Assembly (NCBI GenBank): GCA_001929475.1
Contig: LXFE01000127.1
Location: forward strand, 1-10,016
Direction of reading: 5' to 3'
Source of the DNA: Neolecta irregularis DAH-3
Taxonomy: Eukaryota > Ascomycota > Neolectomycetes > Neolectales > Neolectaceae
DNA length: 10,016 bases
This document shows, in pieces, positions 1 through 7,673 of this stretch. Numbering within the stretch: position 1 is the stretch's first letter; every line of letters starts with the position of its first letter. Under the pieces are notes generated by a model, which saw nothing but the letters and a program-made list of their open reading frames with translations, was not told the origin of the DNA and ran no database searches. Made by a program: the position numbers and the translations under genes.

Positions 1-480
1 CTAAATGATTTGAAAATCGATTCATCACGCTTGCCAAATCTTCCAGCACCCTCTCAATAATGAACTAATAGAGAAGTGAAGGAGCACTATATCTCTAGCT
101 AAAGCGGTTTCACATTCATAAATGGTCTAGCACCTTTTCAATAATGAAAAAATATGGAGAAAGTAAATGTGTTCTATATCAAAACACCCTACCGCATTTT
201 ATCTTGGTCATCCATAAACTGAGACATTCTCTTTCCCTGATCTATATAATAGGGAAATATTTACCAGAACACTGTAGATTGCTTAGGCCAAGAACACTTG
301 GATAAATTAAGTACTGCCTGAAACAAGCAAGTTGCAATTTGAGTAGGTTTGGTGAGACTTTGGCTTTTCTTCTCATCTGAAGATTCGATTTGCCGGAGAA
401 GGAAGTATGGTTTTTGTCTCCTCAAGGCTGAGGTTTTGAGAGGAGGCTTCATAGCTAATTAGAAGGTATTAAAGAGAATG
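1..480. other. Gene-poor stretch, possible short minus-strand exon
   Basis: No convincing gene. On the minus strand an open frame starts with an ATG near 452 and stays open for 63 codons to 261. It is basic and Ser/Lys-rich, contains several GT and AG sites that could act as small introns, and could be a first exon. No family is recognised and codon evidence alone is weak, so it is not called as a gene. The rest is AT-rich and contains the degenerate direct repeat listed separately. Confidence 0.25.
42..180. repeat. Degenerate direct repeat, two copies about 84 bp apart
   Basis: Copy A is about 42-94 and copy B about 126-180. Both carry an AGCACC box, then a TCAATAATGAA core, then a purine-rich GAGAA stretch, and end in CTATATC. 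They differ at many positions and by small indels, so this is an old duplication. No coding potential is seen in either copy. Confidence 0.55.
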
Positions 481-960
481 TATTCTTTTGATTGTTCAAG
501 AGACTGGTTCCAGGCCTGTATTTATTGCCCCACTGTTCTCCTTTCCTGCAGAGGGGCGAGAAAGCAACTTGAAGACAAATATGAAAATATTGGGGAAGAA
601 AAGGAGAGAAAGGAGAAAACTGACGGTTGGATGCTTAGTGCTTGCCGTGCTGCCAAAAGGTCTCACCTCAGGGATTAGGTAGTTCCGCCGGGTTTCTTGT
701 AGAAAGGGGATTCCAAACGAGGATTTTTGCAGGGGAGGAAAAGGGGGTGAGTATTGTAATTGATTACGAGAAGGACTTAAGAGAAAAAGAGGGCATAGCA
801 GTTGTCTGTGAAAAGCAGAAAAGGGGGGAAATGCAAAGGTTTGCAAAAAGGACCTTTGATCCCTCTGACGGCCCTGTTGTCTCGTCTATTCGTCCCTGCT
901 TGTGCGTCTACCACTGCTAAGGCCGCTTGTAGCTGTCCCTGTGGTTGGGCTTCGAGTTGC
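481..960. other. Non-coding-looking, strand-skewed stretch
   Basis: Purine runs (GGGGAAGAAAAGGAG type) dominate the plus strand from about 590 to 840. The open frames here on either strand are low-complexity products of that skew (Ser/Pro/Phe-rich on the minus strand, Lys/Glu-rich on the plus strand). No recognisable protein family, RNA gene or clear promoter was found. Confidence 0.4.
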
Positions 961-999
961 GTTTAAGGGCTTGCATGAGTCCCTACATTTAGGCTAACA

Positions 1000-1137
1000 C
1001 TGGAGAAACGGGCGAGATGGGAGCGCGAGGTGGAGACGGACGCGCGAGGAGGGTGGTATAGGAGAGACCGGCGAGAAGGGCTGGCGAGGCGGGCAGGTGA
1101 GGCCGTTAGGAGGAGACATAGGAGAGGGGCTGCAAAG
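1000..1137. repeat. G-rich, purine-skewed block 1
   Basis: This block is made of short GGAGA, GGCGAGG, GCGAGGAGG and GGGCAGG words with almost no long T or C runs on the plus strand. It differs sharply from the AT-rich sequence on both sides. Three further blocks of the same composition and orientation lie at about 7345-7440, 8985-9025 and 9690-9990. It is not tandemly repeated in a strict unit. Origin is unknown. Confidence 0.5.
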
Positions 1138-1156
1138 GATTATTTAATATGACGTG

Positions 1157-1225
1157 AAAAAGCCCGTTTCGGCCCATGGGCTAAGCCCGCGGGCTTTTAA
1201 TGGGCCAGGTTACTAAGCCCATGGT
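1157..1225. repeat. GC-rich palindrome cluster A (GCCCATGGGC, GCCCGCGGGC)
   Basis: Two perfect 10-bp palindromes lie 3 bp apart: GCCCATGGGC at 1172-1181 and GCCCGCGGGC at 1185-1194. They sit inside a larger hairpin with arms AAAAGCCCG (1158-1166) and CGGGCTTTT (1190-1198). TGGGC (1201-1205) and GCCCA (1217-1221) form another pair of arms. The same GCCCATGGGC word returns in a similar cluster at 8606-8653. Such clustered palindromes are common near the ends of DNA transposons, but no transposase or target duplication was found here. Confidence 0.6.
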
Positions 1226-1551
1226 CCATTGAGTGCACATACGGATGCGCTTTAACCCGTCTCAGCGCGCGGAAAATACTTTACCACATTGACTATGAAA
1301 AAGCGACCGGTTCCCTTGATCTTGCTATGATAGGGATGATTGAACATGGACAAATTAGGGGGTATACGGTCGTTCCACCAATTTTTGCAGATTTCAAGGT
1401 CGGCGATGCAAAGGAAAAATCCTACAATGTGGTCGCGACTGCCCCAAACAATGAACCCTCAGTTACAAATGACAATAGAGCCCTAGTTATGGAATACTGG
1501 AATATAAGGGATAGTGTTCGTGACCATCTATTAGATGAAGTGATGGAGTGA
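1201..1551 (+). CDS. Partial protein-coding frame, no recognised family, 5' end missing
   Basis: The frame is open from just after a TAA at 1198-1200 to a TGA at 1549-1551. The part from about 1266 on reads like a real folded protein of about 94 residues: it contains DYEKATGSLDL, GYTVVPP, APNNEPSVTNDNRA and ends in DHLLDEVME. The first in-frame ATG is at 1327, in the middle of this protein-like part, so it is probably not the true start. A possible acceptor with a branch-like TTTAAC lies at 1251-1265, and pairing it with the GT at 1224 gives a 42-nt intron. The upstream sequence, however, is the palindrome cluster and not coding. I infer a 3' exon or gene fragment cut off by that cluster. The family is not recognised. 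Confidence 0.45.
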   Translation, partial: WARLLSPWSIECTYGCALTRLSARKILYHIDYEKATGSLDLAMIGMIEHGQIRGYTVVPPIFADFKVGDAKEKSYNVVATAPNNEPSVTNDNRALVMEYWNIRDSVRDHLLDEVME

Positions 1552-1809
1552 TTTCAGGTATCTGAGTATCACGACCGCAAGTCTTAAATAGCGTGTCACA
1601 GGAAAATAGTACACGTGGTATTTTCCGGTTATCTGATGGGGTTTCTCTTCCTTGATTTACTATAATGACGTGGCTCATACATGTAAATCTATAAGTAGTC
1701 CTGTACCTGCACATTTAAGGATATAAATTGGTTCATAATTGTCCTGTCTATTCAGTATCCTTGCCAGTTAATCATCACAGATTACGGCAAGGCTTCTAGG
1801 TGACAAGCA
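1552..1809. other. Intergenic, nothing recognised
   Basis: AT-rich sequence with no supported gene. An ATATAAAT element at about 1720-1728 could serve the small plus-strand model that starts at 1810, but the distance of about 80 bp is only suggestive. Confidence 0.3.
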
Positions 1810-1988
1810 ATGAAAAAGATATGGCCGCCTGTTCAGGTGCAAACAGATTCTGTGATAATATATCGTGAGAATAAATTTCACACCAGGTCGACCATATTGA
1901 GATACTTCAGACATACCAAAGCAAACTTGATATATTTGCTGGTCTTTCCTCAATCGTGAAATATCAACTGGAACTTGCGCTGGCGTAA
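1810..1988 (+). CDS. Possible small two-exon gene, unrecognised
   Basis: An ATG at 1810 opens a 14-codon exon (1810-1851). A 35-nt GT-AG intron at 1852-1886 joins it in phase 0 to an exon at 1887-1988 that reads VDHIEILQTYQSKLDIF and continues as an amphipathic helix-like segment to ...LELALA and a TAA. The predicted product is 47 aa. Skipping a further 21-nt GT...AG segment (1985-2005) would instead extend the frame through GVSARGFQSETDW, but 21 nt is shorter than any supported intron here. The intron size fits its neighbours, which is the main support. No family is recognised. It is convergent with RIB3. Confidence 0.28.
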
Positions 1989-2194
1989 CAAAGTATGAAT
2001 CTCAGATTGCTTGCAGGAGTATCTGCTAGAGGATTTCAAAGCGAAACTGACTGGAACGAAGTGAGTAATTCTTTAGATCTTATATGACAGCACAGTCCGT
2101 AAATTGATTATCTGCTTGGACTTTTGCCCTAGCACCACCTTCTTTTGATCAAAATAAATAATCGCCAATACGCCCTGAATCCTTGGCCTTCTCT

Positions 2195-2962
2195 CTAAAT
2201 GGATCTATGTCTATCCGAGATATATCTTCTCAGAGCATCGATTGTGATTATCTTAAGCTCGTGTTTCTTAGCAAATTCCGCACAATCATCTCTTCGGGCC
2301 ATCGAGCCGTCATCCCTGACAATTTCACATATTACGGCGCAAGGAGAGAGGTTTGATTGAAGGCAGAGATCTAAAGTGATTGGAATTAATCGATTCAACT
2401 TCACGTACCTATGGAAGCTTCAGTATGACCTTTTCTAGCAATTACTCCGCCTTCATGACAACGCAAGGGCAATATATGGCCTGGACGGCTGAATTGGGAT
2501 GGATTGACAGACATATCGGCAAGTTTTCGTGATGTCAACGCTCTATCATGAGCTGAGATTCCTGTAGTCGTCCCTTCAATCAGCTAGTGAATTCAGCACG
2601 CAATGCCTTCAATAAAATCTGTAGAAATAGCGTATGCTGTCTTCATTCTCTCGTTATTACTCGGAACCATCAGTGGCAACTGTAATTGATCGAGTCGTTC
2701 TCCAGTCATCGGAACACAAATATACCCACTAGCGCATGAGCAACATAACCAATATGCTCAGGCTTTCCTTGTATGCCTAATCATGAAGGCCATTTTCTCA
2801 GTTGTCATATGTTCGGCGGCAATAATCAAATCTCCTTCATTCTCGCGATCCTCGTCATCCATGACGACAACAAATTTTCCATTTTCTACAGTTGTTAGAC
2901 TATCTTGGCGAGGCGTATCGCATACGTAAGTCTTTTATTGTAGATTCAATTGAGTCGAACAT
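2195..2962 (-). CDS. RIB3: 3,4-dihydroxy-2-butanone 4-phosphate synthase, 5 exons
   Basis: This enzyme converts ribulose 5-phosphate to 3,4-dihydroxy-2-butanone 4-phosphate and formate, supplying the four-carbon unit for riboflavin. Exons are 2962-2926, 2885-2768, 2728-2607, 2573-2409 and 2370-2195; they total 618 nt and give 205 aa, close to the yeast protein. Family motifs appear in order: acidic loop [10 protein letters not shown] (22-31), SGYICVP (52-58), [10 protein letters not shown] (94-103), RPGHILPL (122-129), GHTEASID (141-148) and [11 protein letters not shown] (166-176). The start is the ATG of MFDSIES, the usual N-terminal motif; the frame is open further upstream but has no other ATG. 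Introns are 40, 39, 33 and 38 nt. The first (branch TCTAAC) and last are GT-AG; the second begins GA and the third GC (see findings). Both middle introns contain in-frame stops, so the gene works only if they are removed. The phase holds across all four, which favours a live gene over a pseudogene. Confidence 0.92.
2574..2606 (-). other. RIB3 intron 3: 33 nt, GC-AG, flanked by 8-bp direct repeat
   Basis: Read on the minus strand the intron starts GCATTG and ends TTGAAG. It interrupts the codon for the Gly in the EGTTTG motif and carries TGA and TAG in frame. The word ATTGAAGG occurs at both junctions (2606-2613 and 2573-2580), spaced exactly 33 bp. Homology to the DHBP synthase family fixes the boundaries closely: the residues on either side are contiguous in relatives. 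Confidence 0.75.
2729..2767 (-). other. RIB3 intron 2: 39 nt with GA at the donor position
   Basis: The intron must lie between MIRHT and SGYICVP, which are contiguous in the family. The only split that restores AGT (Ser) and keeps frame starts GAAAGC and ends GCGCTAG. It has an in-frame TGA. A TTGCTCAT element near the 3' end matches the branch region TTGCTCAC of PBDC1 intron 2. The donor would be ordinary if GA were GT. No GT or GC alternative avoids the stop while keeping frame. Confidence 0.75.
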
Positions 2963-3500
2963 CGGGACTGTTCTGCCTGACGAAAAAAGGGGAAATTGAA
3001 TTGAAGGGTTACTTGCGAGGTCAAACGGATTCGCAAGACATTCGGCTGCTGCACACTAATCTGTAAGATGGAACAATAGAAACCATTAAAATCCTCAGAT
3101 AACACTAGTTACACAGATACATTAGAATAAGTCATCTTCCAATATTGGGTCTCCACAAGTATACAAATAAGTCATCTTCCAATATTGGGGTAAGAGGTCA
3201 TTAAATCTTTTCCTCCGCGGAGTGACTGCGTCCATGAACAGATCATTGGTAGCAGATCTTGGGTATCTAAACTCCTGAAAACCATAAGCTGCCTATATTA
3301 ATAACCTGGAATTCTCAAAGCCATGTGTATAATGTGCGAGAAGATCAAAACGAATACAGTTCAATTGCTAATTCTTGGAAGAAATAGATTGAATGATATC
3401 TCATAATCCAATAAATACATTTTTCACAACCTCGTTTTAATATCAGTTTTGGCTATCGAAGCCCAACATATCTGTCATGATTTTTCGGTCCTCTCAGAGT
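2963..3500. other. Intergenic between PBDC1 (3' side) and RIB3 (5' side)
   Basis: This 538-bp stretch holds the RIB3 upstream region and the PBDC1 downstream region. A T-rich run followed by a pyrimidine stretch precedes the RIB3 ATG on the minus strand (about 2985-2998), as is common before fungal starts. It also contains the 24-bp direct repeat at 3126-3189. No further gene was seen on either strand. Confidence 0.5.
3126..3189. repeat. Exact 24-bp direct repeat, 40-bp period
   Basis: A 24-bp word starting AATAAGTCATCTTCC and ending AATATTGGG occurs at 3126-3149 and again, without mismatch, at 3166-3189, with a 16-bp spacer. It lies about 160-230 bp upstream of the RIB3 start on the minus strand, so it could be a duplicated regulatory site or simply a young local duplication. 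Confidence 0.8.
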
Positions 3501-4209
3501 CTAACCATTCTTGGATGCCTGCGCTTGTTCATAAATCCAGTCGTTCAACCCTTCGTAATTTCTCCATATCTCAATGGCCAGAAACTAAAGTGTAAGATCG
3601 ATCACGATCAGAAATAAAATACCTGCATTCGCGGCACTAGCTGATTAGATAAAACAAAAGATGGATAATGTACCAAAGATGGTGGTTTCAGGACTATATT
3701 CAGCTTTGGGACTTGATCTTAATAAAGTTCCGAAATTGAAATCCTCGATCTGACCAAAATGTCAACGAGATGGCGAAAGATGAAAATGAACCTTTTCCTG
3801 GAATAGCAACATGAATTCTCGCCAAAATTTCTTTCCATCTGGAGATTTCATTTTATCTTCATCAATCGTTTCAGCGGGCTTGAAATCTGGGAAGGCCTTC
3901 TTGAGTTCTTCCAAAATCTCTGCATCAATGCTGTCTGATCAGTTTCTTGACAATTGTCAAAAGAATTTCACTTGGTCAAAGCTAGTTCACTGCCTTTCCT
4001 CATGCTGAGAACATTCCAGTAAACTTCTACAGATGTGAGCAAGATGAAAAAATGACCTACTCACATACCCGCATGCTGAGCCGCCTTGATTGCAAATGCC
4101 TGTTCAATCTATACATAAATCGAATTTCTGGGGATCAAAGATAAAGTACGGTCTCGTCATTTTCTGCATTTTCCGGCACGGCTACTGGGTTATTTGGTGG
4201 TTGGATCAT
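3501..4209 (-). CDS. PBDC1 / Ypl225w (Chp1) family protein, 7 exons
   Basis: Exons 4209-4150, 4108-4069, 4026-3972, 3930-3792, 3749-3674, 3636-3623 and 3584-3501 join in frame to 468 nt and 155 aa, the usual length of this family. Diagnostic segments are EQAFAIKAAQHAEVYWNVL (22-40), LTNIDAEI (50-57), KAFPDFKP (63-70), IDEDKMKSPDGKKFWREFM (74-92), EDFNFGTLLR (100-109), FVPRMQFLAIEI (123-134) and EGLNDWIYE (139-147). The yeast member is a ribosome-associated chaperone dedicated to nascent eEF1A; the older family name 'polysaccharide biosynthesis domain' is not supported by function. Six introns of 41, 42, 41, 42, 37 and 38 nt are all GT-AG with visible branch points (for example GCTCAC, GTTGAC, TCTAAT). 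Exon 6 is only 14 nt. The gene has no broken sites and is very likely functional. RIB3 follows in the same direction. Confidence 0.93.
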
Positions 4210-4392
4210 TGTGTCTGGTGTTGGAATATCGGCCTCTATTATTATCAAATATTTTAAGGCGGGCTATTATCACACGTGGACCCATCGGCTAGCAATTGCT
4301 AGCCCAGCATTCTCAAAGGTAGATCACGAATAGTCAAGATATTGAGATGTACTATACACCCAAAATATAATTACTGGGGACCTTTGACAAAC
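4210..4392 (-). promoter_or_regulatory. PBDC1 upstream region with E-box and 18-bp palindrome
   Basis: This 183-bp gap separates the end of the upstream same-strand gene from the PBDC1 ATG. It contains CACGTG at 4273-4278, the core bound by Cbf1/Pho4-type bHLH factors in yeasts, and a perfect 18-bp palindrome GGCTAGCAATTGCTAGCC at 4287-4304. Binding is inferred only from the motifs. Confidence 0.4.
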
Positions 4393-6200
4393 TTATAAAC
4401 ACTCCTGTCGCCGCATCATCGAACTACTTTCTTCATATATCGTATCCATCGATTTGATATCTTTTTCAAAATTCATTCGTACTTGCATTTTGCGAATTGG
4501 CTGTTTGCCCTCGGAATGCAAATAAGGAGACCTCGAAAAACTCCAGTCCTTTGGAAAGTTCACTTTCTTGAATGCTTGGGAGAGTGATTGCGATATTCGA
4601 AAGAATGGAGAAAAGAAACGATGAAATATCGGTTCGGTTGTATTTCTGTTTTCGCGCAAACGACAAAGTTCTTTAGCACCAGCACTGAGCTCTATCGGAA
4701 GCCAACTGCTCCCTCCCATATTTAAGCTTGGTCGCGCAGATGACAATGACATTTGTTCATAAGGCGCATCCAGTATTTTGAGTTCTTCGTTAAATGATTG
4801 GACCTATCCGTCAGTTGTATTTCCAGAATATCTGCAGACAATATTATCGATGGACGTGTCTGCATACCCAATATCTTCCAGTCGATGATAAACTTGAGCT
4901 AAAAGTTTAACCTTCATTGGTTATAGCAGTAATAACCTGCCGTGATTTGAGAATCAATCTTGGTCGTTGAATCTTTCACGGCCTCACCTTGATGAATATC
5001 CACTAGCGCTTTGGGACATGTTAAGTCGAAGTCACAGTCCGTGAACGATAAAGTTTGCAGAAGCCAGTTGGCTGTATCGACCTGTCTTATGTCATGAGAT
5101 TTCATTACTACAGCCAGGGGTTCATCAGAATGTTCTTGTGCGGTCAAAGTTTCAAACCTGTGCATAGGTTCTACATCTTGATCTTGCAATCGCGAGCTTG
5201 TCGAGGCGTCAGTTTCAAATATCTTCCTACTTGCTACCGATCTCGAACATGTTTCTGAATGATTATCTTGCGAACCAAGAACCCATTCAGATGTCCTATA
5301 TGCCCTGACTGACGAAGTTGGTGTGATAATGCAAGATGACAGCGCGAAAAGTGGTTCGTCACTTTCAGATTCACTGTCGGACTCCTTCCTTGCCACGACG
5401 AGAAGACCTCCCATGACATTGCTATACGTTGCAGCTCCTCGAGTGAAGGCGCCAAACTTGGTCGCCGAGCCAGCACTGGCGATTCTAGAAGCATCCTCTG
5501 GAGCTTCTTCAGAGATCTCTGTTGATATCATACATTTCTTCAATGGAATTGGCGAGGAGGAAATTTCCAATGAAGTTCCTGATACACCAAAAGTCGGTGT
5601 ATAAATTACTTTTCCTTGTTTTGGCGTTGAAAACGGTCTGTTGAATGCGTCATCTTCACATCCTGTATCTGGATCTTGAAGCTGATGCTGGCTTCGAAAC
5701 TGCTGTTTCCTTGCATCAAGTGACTTCGTTCTACCCTTTGGCTCCGCCAGTGTATCTCGCAATTCGTCATCAAGGACCAGTGTAGTATGGTGCTCAGAAA
5801 GGTCAGAAAGTTCTTCAGGATACGATCGAAAGTGCTTTCTATGCTTGAAGCGGGGTGCACTTCCAAAAAGGAATGATATATCCTCAAACATCTTAGAGAA
5901 GCTTTGACTTTCTTCAATATTTCCCTCCAATGAAGGTTGCAAGAACGAGGCATTTGAAAGGCCAAGTGGCAGTGAAGCTGGCCTTTTGGCCTTATTAGTT
6001 AATTACTTCCTATCCTCAAGAGGTCATACACAAATAGTGCTTCTTTTTAGATTGAATGCATGGCCATAAGTAGTAATAGCAGATGTAGCTGCTTGTTGCC
6101 TGGACTTTAATTTTTGTATAGTAATGATGAATTTTGGAGATAGTTTCTTGGTTTCAGTAGCTTGCTGTCCTCTTGAGGTCTGAACTTCTGTTGATTGCAT
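4393..6200 (-). CDS. Unrecognised 564-aa protein, 4 exons
   Basis: Exons 6200-6030, 5990-4937, 4898-4840 and 4803-4393 sum to 1695 nt with no stop (564 aa). The three introns are 39 nt (donor GTATGA, branch AACTAAT), 38 nt (GTTATT) and 36 nt (GTCTGC, branch ACTGAC). The 36-nt intron removes the only stop between two same-frame segments. The first ~57 residues are basic (KKLSPKFIITIQKLKSRQQA). The large exon is Ser/Thr/Glu/Asp-rich and looks disordered, with a SDSESESDEP acidic run at about residue 250. The C-terminal ~160 residues look more folded, with helix-like segments (AQVYHRLEDIGYADTSIDNI, AGAKELCRLRE) and FFSPFF. No signal peptide or membrane helix is apparent. I do not recognise the family; a nuclear or regulatory protein is only a guess from composition. 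The first exon is the least certain: it joins in phase, but could belong elsewhere. PBDC1 follows downstream in the same direction. Confidence 0.7.
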
Positions 6201-6549
6201 CCTTGTGAATAATATAACAGAAAAGAGGTACAAAATAGGAATAACTTTTATTCTGGAACTAGAATAAGAAGAGGGTTGAATTTTTGTTTGAAATTAGTAT
6301 CTATCTCTTGAAAAATTGGGGCTATATATGTAAGGGCTAATTATCCATATCTTACATATTCAGTGTTGGCAACAATATGTCAATAAATATGATATATTGT
6401 ATATCATGTGATATGATATGGGTTCTTTCATATTTTGCCAATATGAGATAGGATTTTTCATATTGTGACAATAGGATATAGGGTTTCCACCCTTGCCCAT
6501 GCAGACATGATCACCCAGCGCGTCCCGCTAAATCAATTGGTTCAAGTTA
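6201..6549. other. AT-rich intergenic region
   Basis: This stretch separates the divergent 564-aa gene and the GH3 relic. It is rich in ATAT and CATAT words and contains the 30-bp tandem duplication at 6428-6487. The last ~70 bp may hold more decayed GH3 sequence: an AAGTTACCTTAC segment just before 6550 fits the Lys-Leu-Pro-Tyr of the family, but the frame is lost upstream. No independent gene was seen. Confidence 0.45.
6428..6487. repeat. Degenerate 30-bp tandem duplication
   Basis: Two adjacent 30-bp units, 6428-6457 and 6458-6487, both begin TCATATT and match at 24 of 30 positions by eye. A less similar partial unit may precede them at about 6404-6427. The unit is AT-rich and non-coding. 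Confidence 0.6.
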
Positions 6550-7350
6550 CCTTACACCATTGCCAAAAATGCAGACGATTACGGAACCAAGGTCATGTAT
6601 GAGGATAAGGTATATGTACCGTAGGACGATTTTACGGAGGGATTATTCATTGAATATCGACATTTTCACAAGCAAAATATTGAGCCAGGATTCGAATTTG
6701 GCTTTGGATCATGTGAGCATCTTTTTTATATATGGTCCACTAACACTTGAAAGCTTATTCCACATTCACCTATGCTAGCCTTTTGATAGTTAGCGATTCT
6801 CCGTATCAAGCCAATCCGACCGTACCGTTGAAACCTATCATTAGAACACCAACTCGAGGTAATGTTAGACACTTCCAAGCACATTCACCCGCGTCAAAAA
6901 TCACATTTATCCGTACATCTCAGCAGATGCAAATATCGATATCGGTCCATATCCTTACCCACCTCATGCAGTAGATACCACTCCACATCTACCAAGCCCA
7001 GCTGGTGGTGGACCTGGAGGAAATCCATCTCTATATGATGTCTTGTATCAAGCATCAGCAACGATCACCAATAACGAACCACTTCCAGGGAAAGTAGTTG
7101 CTCAATTATATATCGGTTTACCGGAATGTGTAGATGCGCCCCCCAAAACAATTTCGTGGCTTTATAAAAGTGTCATTGGATGTGAATTCACCTGCTACGG
7201 TTACTTTCAACTTGACTCGATGCGACTTGAGTATCTGGGATATCAAGATCCAGAACTGGGTTATTCTTCCTGGTACTATCAAAGTCTTTGTCGGAAAGAG
7301 TTCGCGATATTAGATGCTGTCCATTGCGAATAAAACTTCCAGATCCAGTG
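6550..7350 (+). pseudogene. Decayed C-terminal part of a GH3 beta-glucosidase
   Basis: Intact relatives are ~850-aa secreted enzymes that hydrolyse beta-glucosides such as cellobiose. Only the C-terminal ~250 residues remain. In order: the end of the GH3 C-terminal domain ([36 protein letters not shown]), a linker (HIYPYISADANIDIGPYP, GGGPGGNPSLYDVL), then the fibronectin III-like domain (ASATITNNEPLPGKVVAQL, YIGLP, RGFIKVSLD, ATVTFNLTR, DLSIWDIKIQNWV, GTIKVFVGKSS). A 41-nt GT-AG intron with branch ACTAAC (6713-6753) is still recognisable. Damage: TAG at 6622-6624 where the family usually has Gln; a frameshift near 6866-6885; an extra base in the A run at 7145-7148; a frameshift at about 7305-7308 next to a TAG at 7311; and no family-type stop. 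The catalytic N-terminal domain with the nucleophile Asp is absent from the window upstream. It cannot make an active enzyme. Confidence 0.92.
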
Positions 7351-7440
7351 GAGGCGGGGGAAGCGGGCAATGAAGCAGGCGTCGAGGGGCAAGGGGATGT
7401 AGCGGCAAGAGGATGTAGAGGATTGCGCTGGGTAGGGTTA
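7345..7440. repeat. G-rich, purine-skewed block 2
   Basis: It begins where homology of the GH3 relic ends. It shares the words GGAGGCGGG and GCGGCAAGA with block 4 near the right end. There is no coding potential beyond low-complexity frames. It is followed by short telomere-like words (TAGGGTTAG at 7433-7441, CTAAACCCTA at 7446-7455). Confidence 0.45.
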
Positions 7441-7673
7441 GAGCCCTAAACCCTATGTGATGAAGAGAGAAGTGACCTGCAGAAAAAGGAGACAATTCCG
7501 AAAGGCTGGTGATGTGCCCATAATGCGGCAACAATCAAGACGAGCATCTCTTTTTTTAACACTTCAAAGGTCCCCAGATCGATGGATGTAAGATTAACAA
7601 CTTTTTACCTGTAAACAGATTACCAGCGTATGGAAATATTCATATCAGGCTAGCTGGTAATCCTCGAACGAAT
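7351..7673. other. Intergenic, no gene supported
   Basis: After the G-rich block this stretch turns AT-rich. Open frames on the minus strand here are Pro/Leu low-complexity products of the G-rich sequence. Nothing recognisable was found on either strand. Confidence 0.4.

Noticed and set aside
496-846. 116-codon minus-strand frame rich in Phe, Pro, Ser and Leu
   Set aside because: It is a low-complexity read of a purine-skewed plus strand, without motifs or splice structure that would support a gene.
3811-4008. 65-codon plus-strand frame
   Set aside because: It is antisense to exons 3 and 4 of the PBDC1-like gene, whose minus-strand reading has clear family motifs.
5323-5604. 93-codon plus-strand frame and several others within 5055-5965
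   Set aside because: They lie antisense or out of frame inside the 1054-nt exon of the 564-aa gene and show no motifs.
6024-6233. Minus-strand exon 1 of the 564-aa gene read as a transposase-like helix-turn-helix fragment
   Set aside because: The likeness to pogo-type N-termini is vague, there is no DDE domain nearby, and the exon joins in phase to the next one through a well-formed 39-nt intron.
7043-7333. 96-codon plus-strand frame as a stand-alone small gene
   Set aside because: Its first half is the GH3 fibronectin-like domain, but after 7145 the family reading continues in another frame, so it is a frameshifted slice of a pseudogene.
4374-7577. Inverted 14-mer CTGGGGACCTTTGA (4374-4387) and its complement (7564-7577)
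   Set aside because: A single 14-bp inverted match in 10 kb is close to what chance allows, and the flanks do not extend it.
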